Shown piece by piece: positions 1-8,220 of a DNA stretch of 46,427 nt. The notes beneath the pieces were generated by a model. It saw nothing but the letters and a program-made list of their open reading frames with translations, did no database searches and was not told where the DNA came from. Source of the stretch: Myxacorys chilensis ATA2-1-KO14 (GTDB lineage Bacteria; Cyanobacteriota; Cyanobacteriia; Leptolyngbyales; Leptolyngbyaceae). Numbering within the stretch: the first letter of the stretch is position 1; the number at the start of each line of letters is the position of its first letter. The translations under genes and the position numbers were made by a program. Where the stretch lies: contig JAHHHP010000042.1 of NCBI GenBank assembly GCA_019359275.1, positions 1-46,427 on the forward strand, given 5' to 3'.

Positions 1-331
1 ACGATTGATTTCTCACCTCCATAAGTTACAGAAATTGCCAGCGCGAGTCCAGAAATACTTTGAGCATCCGTTCATCGCTTATGCCGCAAACAAGATGCAA
101 CTTCAATTGTTGCCAGGTTAATAGAAACGCTTAGTAGAGATGCACAATTGTAAATTGGAGCATTCAGCTTCTTTAAATGTCGCCGCGCCAGCTTTAACCC
201 TGGCGTGATTTCCGTTGTGTAGATTAAGTCCGTAAACACCAAAAACAACGTGCCTAAATCTCGATTTATTGAAGAAACCGAAGTTTAGGCACAATGGAGA
301 ATGCAATTAGGAAGGAACAATGGTCAGAGAA
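1..331. other. Left-edge stretch with no supported gene
   Basis: I see no convincing coding region here. The only structure noted is an inverted repeat: GTGCCTAAA at 250-258 and its complement at 284-292, about 40 bases downstream of the 3' end of the next gene on the minus strand. It could be part of a terminator for that gene, but no T-run follows, so this is a weak suggestion. Confidence 0.4.
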
Positions 332-754
332 CTATTGAAGAGCTTCAGGAGACAACATGATTTTCCACAAATCACTCAATGCTCCTCCTCCTACATTAAA
401 GCTGCCTGTTGCACCAGTGTTTAAACCACTGTCTAAACCATTTTCGCCACGAATTCCAATACTAAACGAGCGGCCCAACGGCAGTTGCCCTACTCTTCCA
501 TATCCTAAAATATTGTTTGAATCGCGAATGGTTGGCTGATTCAGCCGAAGCAGCAGTTGACTACCGCCGATAAAGTAAAGGGTAGCAATATCTCGTTTGA
601 ACTCTACCTCAGCATCAAACACTCCACCCGTGGCGTAAGAATAGACCTTGACAGGGAGCCTTCTGCCATCGATCGTCTTTCCCCCATATTGGGCAGCAGA
701 GGTAGGCAGGGTCAGCAGGAGTAGGACAGACGTAACTAAGGCAAATACTCTCAT
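332..754 (-). CDS. Secreted hypothetical protein
   Basis: 140 residues. The N-terminus (residues 1-22) is a classic Sec signal peptide: a short positive start, a run of Leu/Val, and a TSA-A type cleavage site. The mature part is about 118 residues, Gly/Asn/Leu-rich, with alternating hydrophobic residues that suggest a beta-rich fold and no Cys pair. I recognise no family or catalytic motif. It is probably exported to the periplasm or beyond. It stands alone on the minus strand, with the next minus-strand gene about 145 bases upstream. The function is unknown. Confidence that it is a real gene rests on the signal peptide and a coherent ATG start. Confidence 0.6.
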   Translation of the reverse strand: MRVFALVTSVLLLLTLPTSAAQYGGKTIDGRRLPVKVYSYATGGVFDAEVEFKRDIATLYFIGGSQLLLRLNQPTIRDSNNILGYGRVGQLPLGRSFSIGIRGENGLDSGLNTGATGSFNVGGGALSDLWKIMLSPEALQ

Positions 755-898
755 AGCTAACCCTCAGCTCTTCTCAGTCGCGATATCTTCTAGATTAGGA
801 TAGCTTTTCGGCGTTGTGTAGAGAAGTTGTGTAGAGAACTTCATCACAGCTCAACTATCGCGCCTCTACCCTCTACCTCAGCTAGAGCGCCCGACCCC

Positions 899-1114
899 TT
901 ACGACTTCAGAAATTGGTCACGCTCCAGTAAGGCTTCGCCATGATTGGGAATCCAGGCTACCCAACGATCATCGGTTGCTTCACACAACAGGAGCGCCTG
1001 ATCGTCGCTGTACTCGGAAAGGCGATCGCGCAATTGCACCCATTGATCGGCTTGGGGAATGAATGCATCCACTGGAGCAACTGACGGCTGAGAGCCTAAA
1101 GGGACTACTCTCAT
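899..1114 (-). CDS. Small conserved-looking hypothetical protein
   Basis: About 71 residues from the ATG at 1114. A start four codons upstream at 1126 is also possible. I prefer 1114 because an AGG Shine-Dalgarno core sits at normal distance before it. The protein is acidic and soluble, with a Trp/Asp/Leu-rich centre (WVQLRDRLSEYSDDQALLL) and a tail with WVAWIPNHGEALL. There is no signal peptide, membrane segment or metal motif. It resembles the many short cyanobacterial proteins of unknown role. It is divergent from the phosphoglucomutase gene that follows on the plus strand, with a roughly 290-base shared upstream region. No function is proposed. Confidence 0.5.
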   Translation of the reverse strand: MRVVPLGSQPSVAPVDAFIPQADQWVQLRDRLSEYSDDQALLLCEATDDRWVAWIPNHGEALLERDQFLKS

Positions 1115-1406
1115 AAAAAACCTCATTCTGTACTTCTTGATACAGAAATTTTAGAGCTTTTATCAAAAAGTTTCCCGTATTGTTTTACAACTTAACGTAT
1201 TGTGCCCCTCAATCAGCACCTTTCTGAAACGCGCAATTTGTTCAACTAGCTTTACCACGCTAGAAAAAAAGTGGGAGAGTTATCTTGGAGTACTTTTTCT
1301 ACACTTGGCTTTTGGCTATCCTGTCCGTGATTAGGAGTGGGGTCTAAATAGCGAAGTGTCGTAAGAATCGAAAGTGCAAGTCATAACGTCAGGATAAAGA
1401 TGCGAA

Positions 1407-3053
1407 ATGAAGGTTGAAACGATTAAGACCAAGCCGTTCTTAGATCAAAAGCCGGGCACATCCGGCTTACGCAAATTAGTGACTGTTTTTCAGCAGCCCC
1501 ACTATCTCGAAAATTTCATTCAGTCTACTTTTGACAGCCTCGAAACCATTGAAGGACCCATTAAGGGACAAACGATAGTCCTTGGCGGCGATGGGCGATA
1601 CTACAACCGCCAAGCGATTCAAATTATCTTAAAGATGGCAGCCGCGAATGGGCTCGGACGAGTCAAAGTCGGGCGGGGCGGAATTCTTTCGACCCCTGCT
1701 ACGTCGTGTGTCATTCGTCAATCGCAATCATTAGGCGGTATTATTCTATCTGCCAGTCATAATCCGGGCGGACCAAATGGCGATTTTGGGGTGAAATATA
1801 ACATTCGTAATGGCGGACCCGCACCTGAAAAGGTGACAGAAGCGATCTTTGCACGGAGTAAGGAGATTGACTATTACAAAATTCTAGAGGCATCGGATGT
1901 AGATATAGACACCCTAGGGGAATCTAAACTGGGGGATATGGTCGTCGAGATTATCGATTCGGTGAACGATTATGCCTCGTTGATGGAAGCATTGTTCGAT
2001 TTCGATCGCATCCGTAATCTCCTGACGAGCGGAGCCTTTCGGATGTGCATGGATTCGATGCACGCTGTGACCGGACCTTATGCCCACGCCCTGTTTGAGC
2101 AACGCTTAGGCGCACCTGCGGGAACGGTGCAAAACGGCGTTCCACTGGAAGATTTTGGTGGAGGACATCCTGATCCAAATTTGGTCTATGCCCATGATCT
2201 TGTAGAGGTGCTGTTTGGCGAGAATGCGCCTGATTTTGGGGCAGCTTCAGATGGCGACGGCGATCGCAATATGATTTTAGGGCGACAGTTTTTCGTCACT
2301 CCGAGTGATAGTTTGGCTGTATTAGCCGCCAATGCAACGTTGGCTCCGGGTTATCGAGACGGGTTAGCAGGAATTGCTCGGTCGATGCCAACTAGTCAGG
2401 CAGCGGATCGGGTGGCGGCTCAATTGGGCATTCCGTGTTTTGAGACGCCAACGGGATGGAAATTCTTTGGAAATCTCCTCGATGCGGGTCAAGCGACGAT
2501 CTGTGGAGAAGAGAGCTTTGGCACTAGCTCCAACCACATTCGGGAAAAAGATGGACTGTGGGCGGTGCTGTTTTGGCTCAACATCTTAGCGGTGAAGCAA
2601 CAGTCTGTGCAGCAGTTAATGCAAGAACACTGGCAAACCTATGGCCGAAATTATTACTCGCGCTATGACTATGAAGGAGTAGAGAGCGATCGGGCAGCCA
2701 CTCTCATGTCAGGTCTCCACGCCAAGCTGCCAACGCTCAAAGGCAAACGGTTTGGCCCGCGAGAAGTTGATTATAGTGATGACTTTAGTTATACCGATCC
2801 GATTGACGGCAGCGTGAGTCAAAATCAAGGCATTCGCATTGGGTTTACCGATGGGTCTCGTATTGTATTCCGCTTGTCTGGAACAGGGACTCAAGGTGCA
2901 ACGCTGCGAGTTTATCTCGAACAGTATGAAGCTGAAGCGTCGAAGCAGCATCTCGATCCGCAACAGGCGCTGGCTGACCTGATTGCGATCGCAGACGAAG
3001 TGGCACAAATTCGCACGCTTACTGGAATGGAGACTCCCACAGTGATTACTTGA
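1407..3053 (+). CDS. pgm: Phosphoglucomutase (alpha-D-glucose phosphate-specific)
   Basis: 548 residues, the normal length for the eukaryote-like Pgm of the alpha-D-phosphohexomutase family. It interconverts glucose 1-phosphate and glucose 6-phosphate, linking glycogen and sugar-nucleotide synthesis to central metabolism in the cytosol. Family landmarks are all in place: the phosphoserine loop SASHNPGG (Ser117), the Mg-binding DGDGDR loop at residues 282-287, the sugar-binding GEESFG motif, and the C-terminal phosphate-binding RLSGTG. The start is the ATG with an AGGA element about 11 bases upstream. The gene is monocistronic and convergent with the phycocyanin operon; the hairpin between them carries its T-run on the operon's side. 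It looks intact and ordinary. Confidence 0.95.
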   Translation: MKVETIKTKPFLDQKPGTSGLRKLVTVFQQPHYLENFIQSTFDSLETIEGPIKGQTIVLGGDGRYYNRQAIQIILKMAAANGLGRVKVGRGGILSTPATSCVIRQSQSLGGIILSASHNPGGPNGDFGVKYNIRNGGPAPEKVTEAIFARSKEIDYYKILEASDVDIDTLGESKLGDMVVEIIDSVNDYASLMEALFDFDRIRNLLTSGAFRMCMDSMHAVTGPYAHALFEQRLGAPAGTVQNGVPLEDFGGGHPDPNLVYAHDLVEVLFGENAPDFGAASDGDGDRNMILGRQFFVTPSDSLAVLAANATLAPGYRDGLAGIARSMPTSQAADRVAAQLGIPCFETPTGWKFFGNLLDAGQATICGEESFGTSSNHIREKDGLWAVLFWLNILAVKQQSVQQLMQEHWQTYGRNYYSRYDYEGVESDRAATLMSGLHAKLPTLKGKRFGPREVDYSDDFSYTDPIDGSVSQNQGIRIGFTDGSRIVFRLSGTGTQGATLRVYLEQYEAEASKQHLDPQQALADLIAIADEVAQIRTLTGMETPTVIT

Positions 3054-3073
3054 CGTAACTCCACCATCTAATC

Positions 3074-3153
3074 AAAAAATTTGGGTTTGATCTCTGTTTA
3101 CATCGCGATCGCAGAATGACTCCGCGACGCAATATAAATAGAAATCAAACCCA
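3074..3153 (-). terminator. Rho-independent terminator of the cpc operon
   Basis: Arms at 3082-3100 and about 3135-3153 form a stem of 19 positions with only two non-Watson-Crick positions (core TGGGTTTGAT and its exact complement). Read on the minus strand, the stem is followed directly by an A/T tract with six T's at 3075-3080. This suits termination of the operon ending at 3180. The roughly 34-base loop carries a HIP1 octamer at 3105-3112. On the plus strand there is no T-run, so it is probably not a good terminator for pgm. Confidence 0.7.
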
Positions 3154-3179
3154 GGTTTGAACTGAATAAGGATGTCTCG

Positions 3180-3935
3180 TTATTTCCGACGAGGCACTTT
3201 GTTCAGATAGTCGATGCTAGAGGCCGAGACACTTTGAGCGTAGTTGCCCTTGTTGGACACTGAAGCGGCCATATCGCGATACTTACGAGGATCGCCTTCT
3301 GCCAACTGGCGCTCTTGGAACTTCTTAGCAGAGAAGTTTTTCACCACAAACTGCCAATCGGTCTTCACCGTTCCAGCCGTTTCGCGGAAGTCTTCGCCAT
3401 AGCGAGGCGTCACCAGATTGAACGGGCGACCTTCCATCCGACGACGCTGATAGGGAACCGTGTACTCCCCAAACGCTGCCGTATATTCTTCGCCATTCAG
3501 CAACGCATCGACAAAGCCGTCAAAACCCTTGGTCGCAATTTTAATTGACCAAGCAATCTCTTCGTCTTTGTTATAAGAGTCCCGACCCAAAAAGCGCTTG
3601 AGGCAAATTTGCACCAGGCGATAATTGTTGTTGACTGCTACAACAGTGCTGTAGAACCGGCTGGACTTCGCCAATTCAGCAATGAATCCGCGAACCGTAA
3701 TCGAGCCGTTTCTCAAACGAGTCTCAGACGTGATCTGACGGTTAAATCTCAGGGTTTCATGTTCGCTAAACACTTGCCGATAGCACGCCCAGATGAGCGC
3801 TTCCATTTCGGTCGAAGAACCGATGTCTTCCATTCGGTAGATATAGGGCGTATCTTCGTTTTGATCCGCCTTGCCGAAGTTTTTGACCCGGTGGTTTTGA
3901 GTGGTCGGCTTATAGTCGAGTAAGGGCAATGCCAT
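3180..3935 (-). CDS. cpcG: Phycobilisome rod-core linker CpcG (third copy)
   Basis: 251 residues from the ATG at 3935, which has a strong GGGGGAGA ribosome-binding site and gives the family's usual start MALPLLDYKPTTQN. A longer in-frame extension upstream is not supported. It has one PBS-linker (pfam00427) domain, about residues 15-190, with the typical ALIWACYRQVFSEHE, LKRFLGR and VPYQRRRMEGRPFNLVTPRYG blocks. Rod-core linkers attach phycocyanin rods to the allophycocyanin core. The tail (about 60 residues) is basic and not hydrophobic, so this is the core-attaching CpcG type rather than the membrane-anchored CpcL type. It is the last gene of the operon and one of three tandem paralogues. 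Confidence 0.92.
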   Translation of the reverse strand: MALPLLDYKPTTQNHRVKNFGKADQNEDTPYIYRMEDIGSSTEMEALIWACYRQVFSEHETLRFNRQITSETRLRNGSITVRGFIAELAKSSRFYSTVVAVNNNYRLVQICLKRFLGRDSYNKDEEIAWSIKIATKGFDGFVDALLNGEEYTAAFGEYTVPYQRRRMEGRPFNLVTPRYGEDFRETAGTVKTDWQFVVKNFSAKKFQERQLAEGDPRKYRDMAASVSNKGNYAQSVSASSIDYLNKVPRRK

Positions 3936-4039
3936 GCCAGAATCTCCCCCGTAATAAATAAGGTAAGTCTGTTTTGGAGAATGGATGTATACAATCCACG
4001 TCACACTATTATCTCGCGTCTAGGACGCAACCGTTACGC

Positions 4040-4783
4040 TTAGCGCAACGGAAAATTAGAACCAGTACTGATCGAGGCTGCCGTTCCAGAGGCAACGCGA
4101 TCGCGCGTCATATCAGGAATGGCAATGTTGGCCGTGGACACAGGCTGATACTGCACTGGATTCACGCTCACCGATCGCGCCATATCGCGGAAGTTAGAGA
4201 TATCACCCCACTTGTAGCGACCTTCGGTTTCTTTATCGCGCCAGTAGTCACCATAGCTCGGAGTCACGAGGTTAAACGGGCGATTGTTATATCGACGGCG
4301 CTGATAGGGAACCGTGTTATCGCCAAACGACTGTGAGTATTCCTCACTATCGACGATCGCATCAACAAAGTTATCCCATCCCAAGGTGGCGATCTTGATC
4401 GACCAAGAGATTTCTTCTGCTTGGTTGTATGCGGCACGACCGAGCAATCGCTTCAGCGCCAGATCAACCAAACGGTAATTAGAATTCTTTTCGATCACCA
4501 ATCGGCGAAACGTCTCGGACTTCGCCAAGCCGCGAACAAAATCGCGAACGGTAATCGTCCGATTCGTAAGCTGGGACTCTAAATTGGTCTGACGATTGCT
4601 CTTGAGAATTACATGCTCACTAAAGACCTGACGATAGGCAGCCCAGATCAGAGCCGTAATATCGCTTTGATCCGCGCAGTCTTCTAGACGATAGATATAG
4701 GGCGTATCTTCACTCGGAACTTCGTAACCTTCGACGCGCTGATTTTGCGAAGACGGTTTGTACTCAAGTAGAGGAATAGGCAT
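4040..4783 (-). CDS. cpcG: Phycobilisome rod-core linker CpcG (second copy)
   Basis: 247 residues from the ATG at 4783 (MPIPLLEYKPSSQNQ). The reading frame opens a few codons earlier at a TTG, but the ATG matches the family N-terminus. No clear Shine-Dalgarno is visible, so translation may depend on the upstream cpcG. The single PBS-linker domain shows LIWAAYRQVFSEHV, LKRLLGRAAYNQAEE and VPYQRRRYNNRPFNLVTPSYG. The C-terminal tail (from about residue 190) is Ser/Thr-rich, ends in NFPLR, and has no membrane segment. It is closer to the third copy than to the first in the N-terminal EDTPYIYR block. Its role is docking phycocyanin rods on the core; the different tail may choose a different core face. 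Confidence 0.92.
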   Translation of the reverse strand: MPIPLLEYKPSSQNQRVEGYEVPSEDTPYIYRLEDCADQSDITALIWAAYRQVFSEHVILKSNRQTNLESQLTNRTITVRDFVRGLAKSETFRRLVIEKNSNYRLVDLALKRLLGRAAYNQAEEISWSIKIATLGWDNFVDAIVDSEEYSQSFGDNTVPYQRRRYNNRPFNLVTPSYGDYWRDKETEGRYKWGDISNFRDMARSVSVNPVQYQPVSTANIAIPDMTRDRVASGTAASISTGSNFPLR

Positions 4784-4908
4784 AAGGCACAAGAGGTAAG
4801 GAATGAGGGACGCCTTTCGGCAACGCTAACGCAAGGAGGGATGAGGATGAAAGAAGAAATTTGGTGCTGTATGAGTAGCAATTTGTCCCTCATCCGTCAT
4901 CCTAAAAT

Positions 4909-5745
4909 TCACACTTTCTTCGTCGAGGGAAGGTAGCGGTAGGGCAACGCGACGGAGGGACGGCGAACCGTTGGCTTTGGCGTTTCGGCGGCGTGGCTCA
5001 TGTCAGGAACCGCGATCGCGCTGGAAGTCGCCCGTGCTACGTGACGCTGCGAATCCAATTGAGGCGTAGCCAAGCTTTGCGCCATTGTTAAGAAGTTGAC
5101 TGGAATCGCTTGGCGAATCACTTTCTTGTCGAGATCGCCCGCGCTATAAGTCCGCACTTGGTAGTAAGAACGCCCCGCGAAATCCAGTGACATCAAGCGA
5201 TTGCGCCAGTAGTCGCCATAGCGCGGATTCACTAAGTTAAACGGACGCCCCTCAAGCCGACGCCGTTGAAACGGAACGATATCTGTACCAAAGTTTTCGC
5301 GGTATTCGTCGCTATCGACGATCGTATCGATAAACCCATGCAAGCCCTTGGTCGCAATGATGATCGATTGCGAAATCTGCTCATCTTTTCCATAGGATGA
5401 CCGACCCAAGAAGCGCTTGAGCGTGATGTCAACCAGTCGATAATTAGAATTAGTGTCAGCGACCAATCGACGATACACATCCGATTTTCCAAGCCCGCGA
5501 ATGAAATCAGCAACCGTAATGGCGCGATTTCTCAGTTGCGATTCCAGATTCTTTTGACGGTAGCTTTGTAGGATTAGATGCTCCGCGAAAATCTGGCGGT
5601 AGGCTGCCCAGATGATGAGATCGACATCTTCTGGACCTCTTGCGTCCGCTAGCCGATATTTAATCGGATCGTCCTCATCCATCACGTCATAGCCGTTGAC
5701 GCGCTGGTTTTGAGTTTTAGGATTAACTTCTAGTAAAGGCAGCAT
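4909..5745 (-). CDS. cpcG: Phycobilisome rod-core linker CpcG (first copy)
   Basis: 278 residues from the ATG at 5745 (MLPLLEVNPKTQNQRV). It has one PBS-linker domain, about residues 15-185, with IIWAAYRQIFAEHL, LKRFLGRSSYGKDEQ and VPFQRRRLEGRPFNLVNPRYGDYW. Its tail is the longest of the three copies, about 90 residues, and basic (SVALPYRYLPSTKKV end), as in CpcG proteins that anchor into the allophycocyanin core. There is no transmembrane segment. The start lies only 13 bases past the final stop of the decayed cpcE/cpcF relic, which shows the ancestral order cpcB-A-C-D-E-F-G. No good Shine-Dalgarno is visible, possibly because coupling to cpcF was lost. Confidence 0.92.
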   Translation of the reverse strand: MLPLLEVNPKTQNQRVNGYDVMDEDDPIKYRLADARGPEDVDLIIWAAYRQIFAEHLILQSYRQKNLESQLRNRAITVADFIRGLGKSDVYRRLVADTNSNYRLVDITLKRFLGRSSYGKDEQISQSIIIATKGLHGFIDTIVDSDEYRENFGTDIVPFQRRRLEGRPFNLVNPRYGDYWRNRLMSLDFAGRSYYQVRTYSAGDLDKKVIRQAIPVNFLTMAQSLATPQLDSQRHVARATSSAIAVPDMSHAAETPKPTVRRPSVALPYRYLPSTKKV

Positions 5746-5758
5746 AGATTATTGTGCG

Positions 5759-6360
5759 TTAGGGGACAATCGTAAGCTGGGGTTGAGCCATCAAGACTCG
5801 TGCTTTGACCACGGCACCCGAAGCGGTTCGGCGCAGTTGCTCTAACCGATTGAGGGCTGGGTGAATCAAATCTTTAGTGTCAGGAGTATTCTGAACGGCT
5901 GACATCCAAGACTGCATTGCCGCGATCCTTCGGAGCTTCGCAAAGCGAATCGGCACGTCACAAATCGCTCAATCTGAGTCTTGTAACACTAGGAATAATG
6001 TCTGTAAGGGTTGAGCGTGAATTCGCCGTGTTAAGTAGCACCTCTAAAGGTGAGCAGATCTGCGATCGCAACAAGTACCCACAGACTATACGCTCTCGCG
6101 CCGTAGTTGTAAGTCATCCTGAGCTTGTGCTGCCGCTTCTCGGACGTAAAAACAGAGCAGTCGAGACACCGATTTAGCGCCGCTACTGCCCACTTATCGC
6201 CAAGCTTACCGAGCGTCGGTGAAACATTACGTCGCGATGAATGCTACTCACAGCGGTGCGATTTTCATCGTCAACTACCACAATCAATGTCGCTACTGCC
6301 ACCGCATCGTGCACCTCAAGCTGACCCAGGCAGAACATCGCATCGCAACGCAAGCTTCAA
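5759..6360 (-). pseudogene. Decayed cpcE/cpcF phycocyanobilin lyase relic (fusion, frameshifted)
   Basis: No intact frame crosses this stretch, but minus-strand translation shows lyase blocks in order. Block 1 (6356-6183) has SLRCDAMFCLGQLEVHDAVA then VVDDENRT, matching the CpcE N-terminal region (family pattern LRYYAAWWLGK...ALIAALEDE.DRT). After a frameshift, block 2 (about 6192-6121) gives AVAALNRCLDCSVF, the CpcE AVPALI.CL.CSDF segment. It runs straight into MTYNYGARA and VAIADL (6120-6031), the CpcF YNYGARAWAVRALAGIGD block, then a stop. Block 3 (5962-5759) is VPIRFAKL..., ending VVKARVLMAQPQL, the CpcF C-terminus. An AGGAGG remnant lies near 6450 with no ATG after it. CpcE/CpcF attach phycocyanobilin to alpha-Cys84; this copy cannot. 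The assignment is by remembered family patterns, not alignment. Confidence 0.75.
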
Positions 6361-6458
6361 TTTTCGAGGTGGAGATTTGAAACGACGTTGCTCTACAGCC
6401 AAAGACTGAGTATTGGATGAATCGAGTTGTTCGCTCGAACCTCCTATAACGACCAAGA

Positions 6459-6689
6459 TCAGCCTAGTGCTTCAATCTTGACGATTCTGCCACCCAGCCG
6501 CGTGATACGCTGCATTTCGTCACTCATGCGATTATAGGGAACCGTGATAAACACGCTGCCGCTATTACGAATCTCATAATTGTTTTGATCCGTTTCGCTG
6601 TTTTGACGCAAGCCAGCGACTTCATAGCGAAACATGCGACTGGCTGACGACGAAATTCCACCTGAACTAACGGTTGTTTGACCAAACAT
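6459..6689 (-). CDS. cpcD: Rod-capping linker CpcD (short copy)
   Basis: 76 residues, the normal size for CpcD. It is a single CpcD domain (pfam01383): N-terminal MFGQTTV, then RMFRYEVAGLRQNSETDQN, FITVPYNRMSDEMQRI and the closing GGRIVKIEAL. CpcD caps the distal end of phycocyanin rods and limits rod length. The ATG is preceded by GAGGG at a normal distance. It follows a longer cpcD paralogue by about 160 bases, and the lyase relic begins about 100 bases downstream. Confidence 0.93.
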   Translation of the reverse strand: MFGQTTVSSGGISSSASRMFRYEVAGLRQNSETDQNNYEIRNSGSVFITVPYNRMSDEMQRITRLGGRIVKIEALG

Positions 6690-6853
6690 AGGGTGAATCC
6701 CTCAACTATGGATAACGAACTGATTGATAGTAAACATTAGAACAACGACCATTAGAACAACAGGTAAAGCGCGATGCAAAGCATCCCCTCGTTACGGGCC
6801 ACTTAATCATCGACGCAAAACTGCTGACACAGCTCACGCTTTTAGCTTGATGT

Positions 6854-7210
6854 CTAGCGATCGGGCGACTCTTGCTTTGCTTCCATTGTCTGTTGAGCCT
6901 CCGTTGCTTCGCTTTTGCCTTCTGCTTCTAAATTTTGATGCGCGGTTGCAGCTTGCATCTTCGCGTTGCCACTTCCATCGAGCGTCAGCGGCTCAATGCT
7001 CACAATCCTGCCGCCCATACGGAGGATTCGCTGCATTTCCTCATTCATCCGATTGTATGGAACCGTAATGTAGAAGCTGCCGCTTGTGCGAATGGGGTAA
7101 CTGAGCTGATCGGTTTCGTAAGTCTGGCGCATGCCCTCGACTTCATAGCGAAACATCCGATTTTCAGCACCACTTAGCCTGCTACTGCCTAGTGCAGTTT
7201 GACCAAACAT
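6854..7210 (-). CDS. cpcD: Rod-capping linker CpcD with C-terminal extension
   Basis: 118 residues. The first 80 are a standard CpcD domain (MFGQTALG, RMFRYEVEGMRQTYETDQ, FYITVPYNRMNEEMQRI, GGRIVSIEPL) that should cap phycocyanin rods. About 38 extra residues follow, rich in Ala, Gln, Glu and Lys and predicted hydrophilic or helical (for example ATAHQNLEAEGKSEATEAQQ). I know of no such tail on ordinary CpcD. It could be read-in of former non-coding DNA after loss of the original stop, or a functional spacer. The start has AGGAG 11 bases upstream. It sits between cpcC and the shorter cpcD copy. Confidence 0.9.
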   Translation of the reverse strand: MFGQTALGSSRLSGAENRMFRYEVEGMRQTYETDQLSYPIRTSGSFYITVPYNRMNEEMQRILRMGGRIVSIEPLTLDGSGNAKMQAATAHQNLEAEGKSEATEAQQTMEAKQESPDR

Positions 7211-7280
7211 AATTATTATTGCTCCTGTATAAAATCCGTTGAACAGTCAGGGAGACAGCCGTCCGCCTCCCAGTCTTGCT

Positions 7281-8168
7281 CTAGGCACGCGACACATTCA
7301 CAACTTTGCCGCCCTTCTTTGTAATCTCTTGAAGTTTTTGGGAGAGTTGTTCGTAGGGCACTAAGATCGCGTTACTGCTGCGACGCACTTTCGGGTACCC
7401 AGGCTGCAAAATTCCAGTCACTTCAATGCGATACACCCGTCCGCTTTCCTGCTGAGTTCCACCCAGCGCTCTTCTGGGCGCAGCGTCGTCAGGAATCGCC
7501 GCATGTTTCCAGCCCGATCCACCGCTGCCGCCGCTCGAAGGTCGGTCAATCCGCGAGGCAAAATTTTGACCCAACTCCCGAGTCAGACGAGGAGATTTGC
7601 CGCCAACGCTACCACGATCGCTGCTGGCATAACCCCGATACAAGCGGAACATCCGGGTAAAGCCGGTGGTTCTAACGCCAGGTTCGACCTGAAAGCCGGT
7701 GTAGTACGGAACCACATTGTTGCCAAACTTATTCTCGTACTCCATGCTGTCGATGTAAGAGTCAATCTCGACATCGTAGCCCCGCTCTTCACACAGACCC
7801 GTGTGATAGGCCCACTCCGCTTCTTCATAAGGAGCGCGACCGAGCAAATGCTTAAAGTTCAGTTCAACAAACCGCTGGTTTGAATTGCGGTAGAAAAATT
7901 TGTTTTTATACAGTTCAGATTTAGCCACCGCCCGGACAAACTCGCGCACGGTCGATGTGCCTTGCCGCAGCAATGATTCGGCAGAGGTCAACCGTTCTGA
8001 CTTCATCACATAGTCGTTGCCCAAAACCTGACGGTACACTGCCCGAAAGACCGATTGCAGCTCCGTTTCTGTCCAATCGGGCCGTAGCTCAACTCTAGAA
8101 GAGCTATCAAAGGCAGACAGCCCCAACGGTCCGGCTGCTGCCAAGTTATTCACCAATAAGCCGCCCAT
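7281..8168 (-). CDS. cpcC: Phycocyanin rod linker CpcC
   Basis: 295 residues from the ATG at 8168 (MGGLLVNNLAAAGPLG), chosen over an upstream TTG because GGGGGA sits just before it. Domains: PBS-linker (pfam00427) about residues 20-180 with SRVELRPDWTETELQSVFRA, SAESLLRQG, ELNFKHLLGRAPYEEAE and VPYYTGFQ; then a Ser/Gly-rich hinge; then a CpcD-like domain (about 230-295) with RVYRIEVTGILQPGYPKVRR and GGKVVNVSRA. It joins phycocyanin hexamers within the rod and tunes energy flow. It lies downstream of cpcA across a strong hairpin. It is the only rod linker of this type in the operon, so rods built from this operon alone may be short or homogeneous. Confidence 0.95.
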   Translation of the reverse strand: MGGLLVNNLAAAGPLGLSAFDSSSRVELRPDWTETELQSVFRAVYRQVLGNDYVMKSERLTSAESLLRQGTSTVREFVRAVAKSELYKNKFFYRNSNQRFVELNFKHLLGRAPYEEAEWAYHTGLCEERGYDVEIDSYIDSMEYENKFGNNVVPYYTGFQVEPGVRTTGFTRMFRLYRGYASSDRGSVGGKSPRLTRELGQNFASRIDRPSSGGSGGSGWKHAAIPDDAAPRRALGGTQQESGRVYRIEVTGILQPGYPKVRRSSNAILVPYEQLSQKLQEITKKGGKVVNVSRA

Positions 8169-8220
8169 GCTTGTCCCCCAACACAACAATAAACTTCTTA
8201 ACCAAAATTAAGAAAAACAA

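Noticed and set aside
118..306. 62-codon minus-strand frame near the left edge
   Set aside because: Unusual composition, no ribosome-binding site, no family; overlaps an inverted repeat. Judged random.
4909..5745. Reading one of the linkers as the membrane-anchored CpcL type
   Set aside because: None of the three CpcG tails has a hydrophobic C-terminal helix.
7281..8189. Longer CpcC starting at an upstream TTG
   Set aside because: The ATG at 8168 has GGGGGA immediately upstream and gives a family-like N-terminus.
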